NCBI RefSeq assembly: GCF_014201875.1
Contig: NZ_JACHFL010000005.1
Location: 248,001 to 312,000 of the forward strand
Length of the DNA: 64,000 nucleotides
Source of the DNA: Deinococcus humi
GTDB taxonomy: Bacteria; Deinococcota; Deinococci; Deinococcales; Deinococcaceae
Direction of reading: 5' to 3'
The first letter of the stretch is position 1; each line of letters opens with the position of its first letter. The position numbers and the translations under genes were made by a program. Below are positions 10,468-19,483 of this stretch, piece by piece. Under the pieces are notes generated by a model. That model searched no databases. It worked only from the letters and a program-made list of their open reading frames with translations, and was not told the origin of the DNA.

Positions 10468-11058
10468 GTGACCAACACTGGGCAAATGCAGGTAATCGTG
10501 GCGACTGGAAACACTGGAAAGGTGCAAGAAATTGGGGAGGCGCTGGCCGGACTGGGCTGGAACCTGCGTCCCCTGGAAGGTCTGCCTATGCCCGAGGAAA
10601 CAGGGACGACCTACGAGGAAAACGCCGCGCTCAAGGCCTGTACCGTGGCCCTGATGACCCGGACTGCGGCCATCGCCGACGACAGCGGCATTGAGGTGGA
10701 GGCCCTGAACGGCGAGCCCGGCGTTTATAGCGCCCGTTTTGGGGGCTGGGACAGCGATCTCGAGCGCAACGTCTACCTGCTGGAAAAGCTGCGCGGACAA
10801 ACGAACCGCCGTGCAAAATTCATCTCGGTGGTGATTCTGGCCCACCCCAACGGTCAGGTGGAAAGCTACCGGGGAGAGTTGAGCGGCACCCTGCTGGAAG
10901 GCCCGCGCGGCACAGGCGGCTTCGGTTACGATCCCCTGTTTGTTCCCGATGGTGAAACCCGCACGCTGGCCGAGATGAGCGTGGCCGAGAAACAGGCGAT
11001 CAGCCACCGGGGCAAGGCACTGGCCGCACTGAAAGAAGCGCACCAGCAGGTTCCCTGA
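10468..11058 (+). CDS. rdgB: RdgB/HAM1 non-canonical purine NTP pyrophosphatase
   Basis: 196 residues. Hydrolyses dITP, dXTP and ITP to the monophosphates, cleaning the nucleotide pool. Motifs: VIVATGNTGKVQEI at the N-terminus (triphosphate-binding S/T-x-N-x-x-K), EENAALKA, ADDSGIEVEALNGEPGVYSARF (catalytic Asp pair and active-site loop), GPRGTGGFGYDPLFVP, and SHRGKALAAL near the C-terminus, all where the family has them. The GTG at 10468 is chosen over ATG 10486 because of the -10 box 7 bases before it; the two starts differ by six residues. Confidence 0.93.
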   Translation: MTNTGQMQVIVATGNTGKVQEIGEALAGLGWNLRPLEGLPMPEETGTTYEENAALKACTVALMTRTAAIADDSGIEVEALNGEPGVYSARFGGWDSDLERNVYLLEKLRGQTNRRAKFISVVILAHPNGQVESYRGELSGTLLEGPRGTGGFGYDPLFVPDGETRTLAEMSVAEKQAISHRGKALAALKEAHQQVP

Positions 11059-11365
11059 ACTCTTGTTAAGAGCGCTAATCGGGCTTGAACGGAGTGAAGG
11101 GCGAGACGGCCAAATGGAGCGCGCATTGATCCAGTAGAAACCGCCACAGAGGCTTCGTTCTCCCTAGTCTAAAGAGGCCTAGTTCTTACGATGGGACCGG
11201 GCACTCTTCCGCAACATCGTGATGGGTCCAGCCTACGGGTCAGGCCTGGGGCTGACAGCGCTGGCTCTGGACAGGGAAATGCCGGCCAGGGAATAAGCGA
11301 AGAGCCCACTCCAGCATGCAGAGGGGGCCTTTGAACTTGAACGCTTGTTTGGCCAGAAGTGGGGC
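11059..11365. other. Intergenic region, nothing identified
   Basis: About 300 bases between rdgB and the convergent sufE-like gene. Short open frames only, no hairpin with a T-run and no RNA gene recognised. Confidence 0.3.
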
Positions 11366-11827
11366 TTAGCCTTGCGCCGTTTCTCCCTCGCGCACCACGT
11401 TCTTGAGTCGCATCAGGATCGCGCCCATGCCGCGCAGACGCATCGGCGTGATCAATTCGGACAACCCCATGTCCATGTAGAAATTATCGGGCACGCTCAG
11501 GATCGTCTCGGGCGACTCGCCGTCAAGCGCCTCGTGCAGGATGCCCGCGTAGCCGCGCACGGTGGGGGCCTCTTCCGGCACCTTGAAATGGAGATGCACG
11601 CCGCCGTTCTGCTCCTGCTCGGTCACGAGAAAAAATGGACTGGTGCATTCGGGGACAGGCTGCATGAACTCGGGGTGCTCCACGTACTTCTCAGGGAGGG
11701 GCGGCAGCTTGCGGCTGTATTCCAGCAGGGCTTGCAGGCGCAGGGACTTGGGAGCGCTTTTGAACATGCTCACGATGCCCTGAAGCTTATCGGGCAACGC
11801 AGCGTTGGAGGCGGGATCAGAGGTCAT
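11366..11827 (-). CDS. sufE: SufE family cysteine-desulfurase partner
   Basis: 153-residue sulfur-acceptor protein that takes persulfide sulfur from a cysteine desulfurase (SufS type) for Fe-S cluster building. The fold signature is clear: KLQGIVSMFKSAP at the start, ALLEYSRKLPPLPE, then the loop PVPECTSPFFLVTE with the likely acceptor Cys61. VRGYAGILHEALDGESPE and the C-terminal LRGMGAILMRLKN follow. A TACAGT box 5 bases before the ATG suggests leaderless expression. It is divergent from the sulfurtransferase gene, another sulfur-handling enzyme. Confidence 0.85.
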   Translation of the reverse strand: MTSDPASNAALPDKLQGIVSMFKSAPKSLRLQALLEYSRKLPPLPEKYVEHPEFMQPVPECTSPFFLVTEQEQNGGVHLHFKVPEEAPTVRGYAGILHEALDGESPETILSVPDNFYMDMGLSELITPMRLRGMGAILMRLKNVVREGETAQG

Positions 11828-11938
11828 GCGTCACTGTACCCCCGCACCCCGGGCCGGTATGGTGAGGTCTGTCCAGTTGACACGATTGGTCAACTAGTCT
11901 GAAAGGTTAAACTCTGTCCACGAACTCTGGAGGTTCCT

Positions 11939-12799
11939 ATGGAATATGCAAAAGACGTGCTGGTCAATACCGACTGGGTGGCCCAGAACCTGAACACCCC
12001 CGGCGTGCGCCTGATCGAGGTGGACGAGGACATCTTGCTGTACGACACCGGCCACATTCCCGGTGCGGTCAAGGTGGACTGGCAGACCGACTTCTGGCAC
12101 CCCGTCGAGCGCGACTTTATCGGCCCCGATCAGGTGGCCGCGCTGCTTGGCCGCCTGGGGATCAAGCCGGACGACCAGATCGTTCTGTACGGCGACAAGA
12201 GCAACTGGTGGGCGGCCTACGCGTACTGGTTCCTGTCATATAGCGGCGTGGGGAACCTCAAGCTCATGAACGGTGGCCGGCAGAAATGGATGGCCGAGGG
12301 CCGTGAGGTCAGCACCGAAACGCCCAGCCATGAGGCCACCCAGTACCCGCAGTTGACCCGCGACGACAGCCTGCGGGCCTACCGTGACGAGGTCCGGGCC
12401 CACCTGGACAGCGTGCAGGCGGGCAAGGGGGCGCTGGTGGATGTCCGCAGCCCTGATGAGTTCTCGGGCAAGGTCACGCACATGGCGAACTACCCGCAGG
12501 AAGGCGTGTTGCGCGGCGGCCACATCCCTGGCGCGCGCAGCATTCCCTGGGCACGGGCCACCAATGAGGACGGCACCTTCAAGAGCGCCGACGAGCTGAA
12601 GGACCTGTACGCGGGCGAGGGTGTGACCCCCGACAAGGACGTGATCGCTTACTGCCGCATTGCCGAACGCAGCAGCCACAGCTGGTTCGTCCTGCGCGAG
12701 TTGCTGGGCTACCCCAAGGTCCGCAACTACGACGGCAGCTGGACCGAATGGGGCAACGCGGTGGGTTTGCCCATTGAGAAGACTTACAGCGAGGCTTGA
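11939..12799 (+). CDS. Two-domain thiosulfate/mercaptopyruvate sulfurtransferase
   Basis: 286 residues of tandem rhodanese domains. The first (residues about 5-130) has Asp in the active-site loop ([14 protein letters not shown]) and is structural. The second (about 150-280) carries the catalytic loop YCRIAERSS with Cys239, which would hold a persulfide. The loop CRIAERS is closer to thiosulfate sulfurtransferase than to the CGSGVTA of 3-mercaptopyruvate enzymes. ATG follows CTGGAGG with good spacing. It is divergent from sufE, so both may serve sulfur transfer. Confidence 0.9.
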   Translation: MEYAKDVLVNTDWVAQNLNTPGVRLIEVDEDILLYDTGHIPGAVKVDWQTDFWHPVERDFIGPDQVAALLGRLGIKPDDQIVLYGDKSNWWAAYAYWFLSYSGVGNLKLMNGGRQKWMAEGREVSTETPSHEATQYPQLTRDDSLRAYRDEVRAHLDSVQAGKGALVDVRSPDEFSGKVTHMANYPQEGVLRGGHIPGARSIPWARATNEDGTFKSADELKDLYAGEGVTPDKDVIAYCRIAERSSHSWFVLRELLGYPKVRNYDGSWTEWGNAVGLPIEKTYSEA

Positions 12800-12903
12800 C
12801 CCGCCCTAACAGGCCGCCGGTTGGGGGCAGCGTTGTGGCATTCCTGGCATTCATGCCCTCAGTGGGTAGAACCGCGTGAGAGAGCGGGCTCTAAGCTGCG
12901 GCC

Positions 12904-13323
12904 ATGATATTCGTGGTGGTTGTGGTGATTCTGCTGCTGGCGGCGGTGTGGTGGCGGGGCAAGGGTCTACGTGGGTTGCGTCCGCCCGGCACCGCCCATC
13001 TGGACGAGGAAACCGCCGAGCGGCCTGAGCTGGACCCTGCCGCCGTGGCCGCTGCCCGCGCCCGCATCTCCCAGAATGTGCCCGACGAGGTGCTGTCCGA
13101 CGTGCTGCTGGACGCCAGCCCTACCCAGGCAGCCCGGATGTTCTCCGCCGTGCCTGCCGCCGTGATGGCCGACGCCCTGGGCTACGGCCGCGATGAGGTT
13201 CAGCCTCGCGCCAGCGCCGCTGAGCTGGCACAGCTTCAGGGAGCCGGCAGCGCCGTGGACGATCTGGAAATCTTCAACTTCATTCCCGACGATTTCCCTG
13301 GAACCGATGGACGTGCCCGCTGA
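12904..13323 (+). CDS. Membrane-anchored hypothetical protein
   Basis: 139 residues. The first 17 are a hydrophobic anchor (IFVVVVVILLLAAVWW) followed by positive charges, so the rest should lie in the cytoplasm. The body is Ala- and Glu-rich and probably helical, with no motif I recognise. It ends in an acidic stretch (DDLEIFNFIPDDFPG). A TAAGCT box six bases before the ATG (12892-12897) and no Shine-Dalgarno support the start. A strong terminator follows, so it is probably expressed alone. Confidence 0.7.
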   Translation: MIFVVVVVILLLAAVWWRGKGLRGLRPPGTAHLDEETAERPELDPAAVAAARARISQNVPDEVLSDVLLDASPTQAARMFSAVPAAVMADALGYGRDEVQPRASAAELAQLQGAGSAVDDLEIFNFIPDDFPGTDGRAR

Positions 13324-13340
13324 GCTGTAAGGCCGAGGGT

Positions 13341-13385
13341 GAGAGACTGGAGCGCTGTATCTGGCAGCCTCCGGTCTCTCTTTTT
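13341..13385 (+). terminator. Rho-independent terminator
   Basis: GAGAGACTGGAG pairs with CTCCGGTCTCTC (one G-U), with an inner CGCTG/CAGC stem, then TTTTT at 13381-13385. It lies 17 bp after the stop of the anchored hypothetical protein. Confidence 0.9.
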
Positions 13386-13647
13386 AGGGCGTCTGATTAT
13401 CAGGCAGAAGGTGACCGACAACGGCTGAAGTGGAGGCCTGCAGGATTCCGGTTGACCCCGTTTTTCGCACCCTGCCGCTGTATTTCCAATAGGCCTGACG
13501 TGTTCGTGCCGGGAAGGACGCCTGGCAACTGCCCGACAACGACAGTCGGAATGCCAGCCAATTTATGGCCCACCGCGCTGTTGACCTCGCCTTGAAATGA
13601 ATTGGGGGCTAGTCCGCAGACCGCCCCCACCCTGTAACCCTGGTCTG

Positions 13648-13956
13648 TTATCTGTCGAACTTGGCGTACCCAGCGGCGCTACGGCGCTGGGCGCCACGGG
13701 CGTAGTCCATCTGCATTTCCACGGTTTCGTGCTTGCCCTCGGTGAAAGTCGAATCGTGAATCCAGTAGTTCAGCCGGTCGTCGCCGAGTTGAACCCACAG
13801 TTTGTGGGCGTCGTCGGCGTCGCGCCAGAATGCGACATGCTCGAAACCGTTGTTCTGCGCCCACGCCTTGATGTCCCCCAGCACACGCGCCGCCTTGGGG
13901 TGGGTCATCTGAAATTCCTGACCGTCGGATTCGTTGAGAAATTTGATGTCGGCCAT
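13648..13956 (-). CDS. Small soluble hypothetical protein
   Basis: 102 residues, acidic and Trp/Asp-rich, no signal or membrane segment. Features such as AFWRDADDAHKLWVQLGDDRLNYWIHDSTF look like a compact alpha/beta fold. No family recognised. The frame has normal high-GC third positions. A TACGCT box lies nine bases before the ATG. It is divergent from exonuclease III. Confidence 0.6.
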   Translation of the reverse strand: MADIKFLNESDGQEFQMTHPKAARVLGDIKAWAQNNGFEHVAFWRDADDAHKLWVQLGDDRLNYWIHDSTFTEGKHETVEMQMDYARGAQRRSAAGYAKFDR

Positions 13957-14122
13957 AGTGTCCCCAGCGTAGCCGAAAGGGCCGCCCCGGCGCTCACGAG
14001 TTGACTAAGCGTGTCTTGAAAGAAGCGGGGCTCGGCAACTGGTGTGAATCGCAGGGCCGCACGCGCCCCGTGCCCGTCGTCCTGGGTCAGTGGGGCTACG
14101 TCTACCTCTATCCTCAGGGGCA

Positions 14123-14938
14123 ATGAGCGCTCCAGCCCGCCCCAGCCTGAAAGTCACCACCCTGAACGCCAACGGCCTTCGCAGCGCCCTGCGCAAAGGG
14201 CTGGCCGACTGGGCCGGGCGCGAGGCCCCCGACGTGCTGCTGCTTCAGGAGGTGCGCGCCGCCCCCATGCCCGAAGCCCTGGCCCACCTGGGCTACGAGA
14301 GTGCGTGGTTCCCGGCGCAGAAGGCGGGATACAGCGGCGTGGCGATTCTGGCTCGGCAACCGCTGGAAGACGTGCGCGTAGGCATGGGCCACGACGAGAT
14401 GGACGCCGAGGGCCGCGTCCTGAGCGCCCGCATCGGCGGTGTGCGCTACGTCAGCGTCTATCTGCCCAGTGGCAGCAGCGGCGAGGCCAGACAGGGTTTC
14501 AAGGACCGCGTGCTGGGCGACTTTCAGGATTGGACGGCAGCGCTGGTGGCAACGGGGGAACCGGTGGTCATCGGCGGCGACTACAACATCGCCCACCGGG
14601 AGATCGACCTCAAGAATTGGAGGACCAACCGGGGCAACAGCGGTTTCCTGCCGCACGAGCGTGAGTGGATGAGCGCTCACCTGGCCTCGGGCCTGACCGA
14701 CACCCACCGCACCACGCTGGGGGAGGAGTCCGAGTACACCTGGTGGAGCAACCGCGCCGGGGCCTACGCCAACAACGTCGGCTGGCGAATCGATTACCTG
14801 CTTTCGGCAGGCGTGGATCTGGGCGGCGTGCGGGTGGACCGGGAGGCACGGCTCAGTGATCACGCCCCCCTCAGCGGGCAACTCACCATCTGGTCTCCGG
14901 AAGACGCGGATGCCCCTTCTCTCCCCCTTAACCCTTGA
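14123..14938 (+). CDS. xth: Exodeoxyribonuclease III / AP endonuclease
   Basis: 271-residue Mg-dependent repair nuclease that cuts at abasic sites and trims 3' ends. Motifs of the endonuclease/exonuclease/phosphatase fold: LNANGLRSALRKG (Asn ligand), LLLQEVRA (metal Glu), SVYLPSG, GGDYNIAHREIDLKN (Asp and Asn), WRIDYLLSAG, and the C-terminal LSDHAPL with the catalytic Asp-His. Start at 14123 is favoured by a CAGGGG site; an in-frame start at 14090 adds 11 residues not seen in the family. The last 11 bp overlap the convergent benE-like gene. Confidence 0.93.
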   Translation: MSAPARPSLKVTTLNANGLRSALRKGLADWAGREAPDVLLLQEVRAAPMPEALAHLGYESAWFPAQKAGYSGVAILARQPLEDVRVGMGHDEMDAEGRVLSARIGGVRYVSVYLPSGSSGEARQGFKDRVLGDFQDWTAALVATGEPVVIGGDYNIAHREIDLKNWRTNRGNSGFLPHEREWMSAHLASGLTDTHRTTLGEESEYTWWSNRAGAYANNVGWRIDYLLSAGVDLGGVRVDREARLSDHAPLSGQLTIWSPEDADAPSLPLNP

Positions 14939-16154
14939 CCCCCGCTGCCCTCCCCCAGCCCAGCCCACGCCGCTCGGCGGCGTACACCGCCAGCCCTGCC
15001 AGAATGCCCCAGAAAGCCGCGCCAATGCCCAGCGGGCTGATGCCGCTGAGCGTCACCAGGATGATCATCGGCGCGGCCAGACTGCCCGGTGCCTCGCGGA
15101 ACGCGCCCTGCAGGCTACTGCCCATCGCACCGAGCAGGGCAATGCCGGCCAGCGCGGCCAGCGCCTCGGCGGGCAGGATGCCCATGAGATGCACGAAGGT
15201 TCCGGCGAACAGGCCAAAGAGGATGTTGAGGCCTCCGGCCCAGATGGCGGCGGTGTAGCGCCGCGCAGGGTCCGGGTGCGCTTCCGGGCCGCTGACAATG
15301 TTCGCCAGCAGCGCCCCCAGCGTCAGGTTGTGACACCCTGCAAGGGCAGCCCCCAGGCTGGCGACGCCACAGGTCCGCAGAATTAGCCCCGGCGCGGGTT
15401 CGTAGCCGTTGGTTTTCAAGACCCCGAAACCCGGCACAAATTGCCCGGTAAAGGCCAACAGCGTCAGTGGCAGCGCCAGATTCACCGTGGCATGTAGGCT
15501 GAAAACGGGCAGCACGAACTGCGGCTGCGTCAGCGTGAGGCTGATGGGGGCGGGGTGCCACAGCCCCAGCCCAGCGCTGGCCACCACGCCCACGCCGAGC
15601 ACGGCGGCCACCGCCCAACGTGGCGCGACTTGCCGGATCACGAAATAGGCCACGATCATGGCCCCCACCAGCGCGGGTTCCACACCGAAGGCCTGCGCCG
15701 CCTTGAAGCCGAAAGGCAACAGAATGGCGGCGTTCAAAGCGGCGGCCAGGTGCGGCGGGATGGCCCCCAGCGCGCGCGTGAGTGGCCCGAAGGTGCCCAG
15801 AATAAAGACCAGCACCCCGGAGGTGAGAAACGCGCCCACCGCCTCCGGGAATGGGATGCCAGGCAGGGCCGTGACCAGAAAGGCAATGCCAGGGGTGGAC
15901 CAGGTGTTCAGCATTGGCATGCGCGTCCGCAGGCTGAGAAAGATGCCGGCCAGTCCGGTGAAGACGGCGTGGGCCCACAGCCACGACATGGCGGTGGCAT
16001 CGCTCAGGTGGGCCGCCTGCGCCACGCTATAGACCAGGACGTTCGGCCCCGCCCAGCCGATGATCACGGCAATCAGCCCGGCCAGCACGGCGCTAGGCTG
16101 AGTGTCTCGCCAGAAGTTGCGGGGCGCAGGGGAAGCCAGCACGGGCGCGGTCAT
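14928..16154 (-). CDS. BenE/YdcO family transporter
   Basis: 408-residue inner-membrane protein with about twelve hydrophobic segments. Sequence such as MPMLNTWSTPGIAFLVTALPG, ILLPFGFKAAQAFGVEP and LTGQFVPGFGVLKTNGYEP is typical of the BenE family, named for benzoate:proton symport. There are no benzoate-degradation genes nearby, so the substrate is unknown. It is divergent from a MocR-type regulator across a 105-bp gap with a repeated site. The E. coli homologue YdcO also lies in a regulator-rich region, but that parallel is only suggestive. Confidence 0.88.
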   Translation of the reverse strand: MTAPVLASPAPRNFWRDTQPSAVLAGLIAVIIGWAGPNVLVYSVAQAAHLSDATAMSWLWAHAVFTGLAGIFLSLRTRMPMLNTWSTPGIAFLVTALPGIPFPEAVGAFLTSGVLVFILGTFGPLTRALGAIPPHLAAALNAAILLPFGFKAAQAFGVEPALVGAMIVAYFVIRQVAPRWAVAAVLGVGVVASAGLGLWHPAPISLTLTQPQFVLPVFSLHATVNLALPLTLLAFTGQFVPGFGVLKTNGYEPAPGLILRTCGVASLGAALAGCHNLTLGALLANIVSGPEAHPDPARRYTAAIWAGGLNILFGLFAGTFVHLMGILPAEALAALAGIALLGAMGSSLQGAFREAPGSLAAPMIILVTLSGISPLGIGAAFWGILAGLAVYAAERRGLGWGRAAGVKG

Positions 16155-16209
16155 GGCGTCGATTGTGAGCCGCGACTGGCCTGCTGCCTAGTGGCAATGG
16201 TCTGGAGAT

Positions 16210-16255
16210 TGGACTGCTTGTCTGGATAGGACTCCAGGGTGGACTGCTATGCTGG
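16210..16255 (+). promoter_or_regulatory. Direct-repeat operator candidate between benE-like and MocR genes
   Basis: TGGACTGCTnnnCTGG occurs at 16210-16225 and again at 16240-16255, exactly 30 bp apart (about three helix turns). MocR/PdxR-type regulators commonly bind spaced direct repeats. The second copy overlaps the TATGCT -10 box (16248-16253) of the MocR gene. Confidence 0.55.
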
Positions 16256-16259
16256 TTCC

Positions 16260-17681
16260 ATGGATGCTCCACGCTGGTCTGCACTGCTCTTCGGCTGGAG
16301 GGCCGGCAGCGGGCCTCTCCGCGACAGGCTGGCCGAGAGCGTGCGCGCAGGAATCCGAAGCGGTCAGCTGCCACCGTCCGAGGCACTTCCGGCAGAGCGG
16401 GCGCTGGCGGGTCTACTGGACGTCAGCCGCAGCACGGTGGTGGCCGCTTACGACACGCTGGCCGATGAGGGCTGGATCACCCGCAGACGCGGCAGCGGCA
16501 CGCGAGTGGCCACCACCGCGCCGCGTGGAGCAAACGTATTGGACCTGCGAACACCCTCTGTCCTGCCCCGCGATGAGGACAGCTTCGATTTCACCATCGC
16601 CGTTCCCCTGCTCAACGATGCCCAGCGCCAGGAGCTGCGTGAGGCGACGCTGGACGCCTTTCAGGAGTCGTTATACCACCCGCATGGCCTGCCTGAACTG
16701 CGTGCCCTGCTGGCTGAGATCTACACTCGTGAGGGCCTGCCGACGACACCGGAAATGGTACTGATCACCAGCGGCGCGCAGGGGGCAATTTCGCTGCTGG
16801 CTGGCGTCTTTCTGCGCCCACGCGACCGTGCTCTGCTGGAAACCCCCACCTATTTCGGGGCCATTGACGCCTTCCGCGCGGCAGGGGCTGAAACTGTGGG
16901 CGTGCCCGTAACCGCCGAGGGTGTGGGGCCTGCGGCGTTTGCCGGGGCGGTCCAGCAGTACTCGCCGCGTCTGGCTTTCCTGACCCCCACCTTCCAGAAC
17001 CCGACAGGCACGATAATGCCTGTGAAAGCCAGGGAGCAGGTGGCTGCTGCAGTGGCCGACGCAGACCTGCCCACCCTTGAGGACGACACGCTGATCGATC
17101 TTGGCTTCGAGGTCACCCCGCCGCCACGCATGGCCACCTTCGCACCGGACGCGCCGATTTTTAACATCGGTTCGCTGAGTAAGTTGTACTGGGCAGGACT
17201 GCGGGTGGGCTGGCTGCGCGTCCCGGCGGCACACGCCGGCCCAGTCGGACAGGCCCGCACCCTGTCTGACTTTGGCAGCAGCCTGCCCGGGCAACACATC
17301 GCCATGTCCTTGCTGCAAGACCTGCCCCGGCTACGACAGGAGCGGCGCGAAGCCGTCACGGCCGCCCGCGACCTCCTGGCCGAACTGCTGTGCCTGCACC
17401 TGCCCGAGTGGCGTTTTACGGTGCCGGGTGGTGGGCAGTTCCTGTGGGTGGAACTACCCACCCGGCAGACCAGCGCCTTTACCTTATGCGCAGCCCGGTA
17501 CGGCATGCGACTGTTCCCCGGCGCATCAATGAGCGTCACCATGAACACAGCTGGCCTGCCCGACAGCTTTCTGCGCCTGCCCTTTACCCTAGAGCCTGCC
17601 CGACTGCCCGAGGCCGTGCTGCGTCTAAAGGCTGCCTGGACAGAATTCACGTCGCGTCAGGGCGCGGACAGGCTGGCCTGA
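16260..17681 (+). CDS. MocR/PdxR-type GntR regulator with aminotransferase domain
   Basis: 473 residues. The N-terminal winged helix (about 15-85) shows LAESVRAGIRSGQLPPSEALP, LLDVSRSTVVAAYDTLADEG and GSGTRVA, typical of GntR. A linker leads to a fold-type I aminotransferase domain with SGAQGAISLLAGVF, FLTPTFQNPTG and NIGSLSKLYWAGLRVGW; its Lys in SLSKLYW is the PLP-binding residue. Such proteins are PLP-sensing transcription factors. ATG 16260 follows a TATGCT box by six bases with no Shine-Dalgarno. The earlier GTG at 16239 would lie inside the repeat. It probably controls itself and the divergent transporter. Confidence 0.9.
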   Translation: MDAPRWSALLFGWRAGSGPLRDRLAESVRAGIRSGQLPPSEALPAERALAGLLDVSRSTVVAAYDTLADEGWITRRRGSGTRVATTAPRGANVLDLRTPSVLPRDEDSFDFTIAVPLLNDAQRQELREATLDAFQESLYHPHGLPELRALLAEIYTREGLPTTPEMVLITSGAQGAISLLAGVFLRPRDRALLETPTYFGAIDAFRAAGAETVGVPVTAEGVGPAAFAGAVQQYSPRLAFLTPTFQNPTGTIMPVKAREQVAAAVADADLPTLEDDTLIDLGFEVTPPPRMATFAPDAPIFNIGSLSKLYWAGLRVGWLRVPAAHAGPVGQARTLSDFGSSLPGQHIAMSLLQDLPRLRQERREAVTAARDLLAELLCLHLPEWRFTVPGGGQFLWVELPTRQTSAFTLCAARYGMRLFPGASMSVTMNTAGLPDSFLRLPFTLEPARLPEAVLRLKAAWTEFTSRQGADRLA

Positions 17682-17703
17682 GCGGGGCTGGCGGTCCAGG
17701 GTC

Positions 17704-18198
17704 TTAGCGGTTCAGGCCCTCGGGGGTCTGTCCCGTGACCTCCACGTCGCCCTGTGCATCCACGACCAGTTCCTCACGGGCCAACGTGGCATCAAAGGTG
17801 CGGGTTTCGACCACCTGACGTTTGCTGATCTTCACCTGCTCGCGGACCACCACGCGTTTCTCAACCTGGGCCTCCTCACGGTAGACCAGCAGTTCACGTC
17901 GCTCGCCAGGAGCCAGGGGCGTCCCGTCCAGCGTGATCATCTGCCCGCCCTCCCCCGTGCCAGCACCCAGATGCTCAATGATCAGCACCTCGGTGACCAA
18001 CTCGACCGGAATCTGCACTGTTTCGCGGCGCACCTCGCGGGCAAAGGCCACGCTGCCCGCCACCTCCCGCTCCTTCTCGACGATCAGACGCTCCTCGCGC
18101 AGCTCGATCACGCCCTGGAGCTGAATGGCCTGGGCTTCGCGCTCGCTGTCAGTCGATCGTGTGGAGGCCAGTGGTTCGTCTTTCCGTGGGTCTGTCAT
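17704..18198 (-). CDS. DUF2382 (YsnF/AvaK) domain stress protein
   Basis: 164 residues. Two DUF2382-like repeats with alternating charged beta strands: LREERLIVEKEREVAGSVAF ... ETVQIPVELVTEVLIIEH and VEKRVVVREQVKISKRQVVET ... REELVVDAQGDV. This fold, shared with YsnF and AvaK proteins, is linked to general stress in soil bacteria. No signal or membrane segment. It sits just downstream of the PRC-barrel/DUF2382 gene on the same strand but is separated from it by a terminator-like hairpin, so it may have its own promoter. Confidence 0.82.
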   Translation of the reverse strand: MTDPRKDEPLASTRSTDSEREAQAIQLQGVIELREERLIVEKEREVAGSVAFAREVRRETVQIPVELVTEVLIIEHLGAGTGEGGQMITLDGTPLAPGERRELLVYREEAQVEKRVVVREQVKISKRQVVETRTFDATLAREELVVDAQGDVEVTGQTPEGLNR

Positions 18199-18233
18199 TG
18201 CAACTCCCGTTCTGCTCTCTTTGCCCTGTGCGA

Positions 18234-18269
18234 GAAAAGCAGGGCAACCTCGTCAAGAAGTCGCCCTGC
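18234..18269 (-). terminator. Terminator of the PRC-barrel gene
   Basis: On the minus strand GCAGGGC (18269-18263) pairs with GCCCTGC (18245-18239), extended by a few pairs inside, followed by TTTT. It lies 17 bp after the stop. Confidence 0.7.
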
Positions 18270-18285
18270 CTTGCCAGAATTGGCT

Positions 18286-19140
18286 TTAGCTCTTGCGAGT
18301 GGTGTCGTCCGTCATGGACCTGCCGTCGGCGTCGAGACGCACGTCGCCGCTCTTATTGACTTCCAGCACCTCACGGCCCACGGTCTCGGTGACGGTCTGC
18401 GAATCGGTGACCTCACGCTTGCCAACCGTGACTTCCTCGGTTACGAAGGCCTGCTTGCTGACGTTGGCACGCTCGGCTTCCAGATCAACATGCATAGTAC
18501 GGGAGTCCTCACCGAGCACTGCACCTTCGACCGCCTGCGCGTTGGTCACAGCGTGGCGTTCAATGACCACTTCCTCACGCATAAGGTCGACATTAACGTT
18601 TTCCTGGTGGGTCTCGACGCGCTTACCAACCTCAACGCTGCCGGCGACGAAGCGGTCCTTGTTGACCATCAGGCGCTCTTCGAGCAGACGCAGTTTTTCA
18701 GGCGTCTGGTACATGGCGTCATCATCGCGGTAGCCAGCCCGTGCGGCGTACTGGCTCTCGTCGACCTGATAATCAGTGTTGGCGGCGCGCAGGACACGCT
18801 CGTCAGACATCTGTGCCTCTTCGCCATACTCCTCGCCGGTACGGTATTCGCGCATGTCGCCGACCTGGTCTTTGGTCAGGTTGGTGAAATGCACTTCTTC
18901 ACCCTGGAAGGTCGACATGCCCACGGGCACCACGACTTCCTTGCTGGAGAACCAGCCGCCCACGTCCACGATCAGGTAGCGGATCTTGCCGGTTTCAGGC
19001 TCAGCCAACGCACCGCGAATGGTCCCGATCTTCTCACCATTCATGCCATAGGCAGTCTGGCCGGTGGGATCGTGGTATTCATTGCCGAGAACGTCGGAGT
19101 GCTGGGCGGTAATGTCGGACAGGGGCATCAAACGGGCCAT
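18286..19140 (-). CDS. PRC-barrel and DUF2382 stress protein
   Basis: 284 residues. The N-terminal PRC-barrel (about 10-95) has the core [31 protein letters not shown] followed by VVPV and a hydrophobic turn. The C-terminal half (about 145-270) is a DUF2382 repeat pair ([53 protein letters not shown]). Cytoplasmic, probably a general stress factor. Start at 19140 is set by AAGGAG upstream; the longer frame to 19203 lacks homology. It forms a pair with the second DUF2382 gene. Confidence 0.87.
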   Translation of the reverse strand: MARLMPLSDITAQHSDVLGNEYHDPTGQTAYGMNGEKIGTIRGALAEPETGKIRYLIVDVGGWFSSKEVVVPVGMSTFQGEEVHFTNLTKDQVGDMREYRTGEEYGEEAQMSDERVLRAANTDYQVDESQYAARAGYRDDDAMYQTPEKLRLLEERLMVNKDRFVAGSVEVGKRVETHQENVNVDLMREEVVIERHAVTNAQAVEGAVLGEDSRTMHVDLEAERANVSKQAFVTEEVTVGKREVTDSQTVTETVGREVLEVNKSGDVRLDADGRSMTDDTTRKS

Positions 19141-19483
19141 GTGGGTCTCCTTGTGGTGAATGCGAGTTTCGAACGGGCTAGTGCGGAATGTGCAGGACAG
19201 CAAGCGCCGCCCTTCCCGCTTCGTTCTTGAAAGTCATCCTGCCCCAGCCGCCACACTGGAAAATGGCGGCCAGTTAAAGACCGTGCTGGAGAACCTTTAT
19301 TCAACGCAAAGGGCCCTCGCATGGACTTAACACCTCTCGAACTGTAGACCGCGCGCCAAATTACTAAGAGAGGCCAAAAAAAGGGCGGCCAGACACAATT
19401 GGCCACCCTCTCTGCCCTTTTAAAGACCCATTCACTTCACCTTCAACTGACCTCCAGAAGTCAAGTTCCGATGAAGCCTGCTC
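19141..19483. other. Intergenic: stress-gene promoter and apgM terminator
   Basis: About 340 bases containing the upstream region of the PRC-barrel gene and, at 19375-19409, the terminator of apgM. No other gene or RNA seen. Confidence 0.45.
19375..19409 (-). terminator. Terminator of apgM
   Basis: Minus-strand stem AGGGTGGCCA / TGGCCGCCCT with an 8-base loop and one mismatch, followed by seven or more T. About 75 bp after the apgM stop. Confidence 0.85.
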
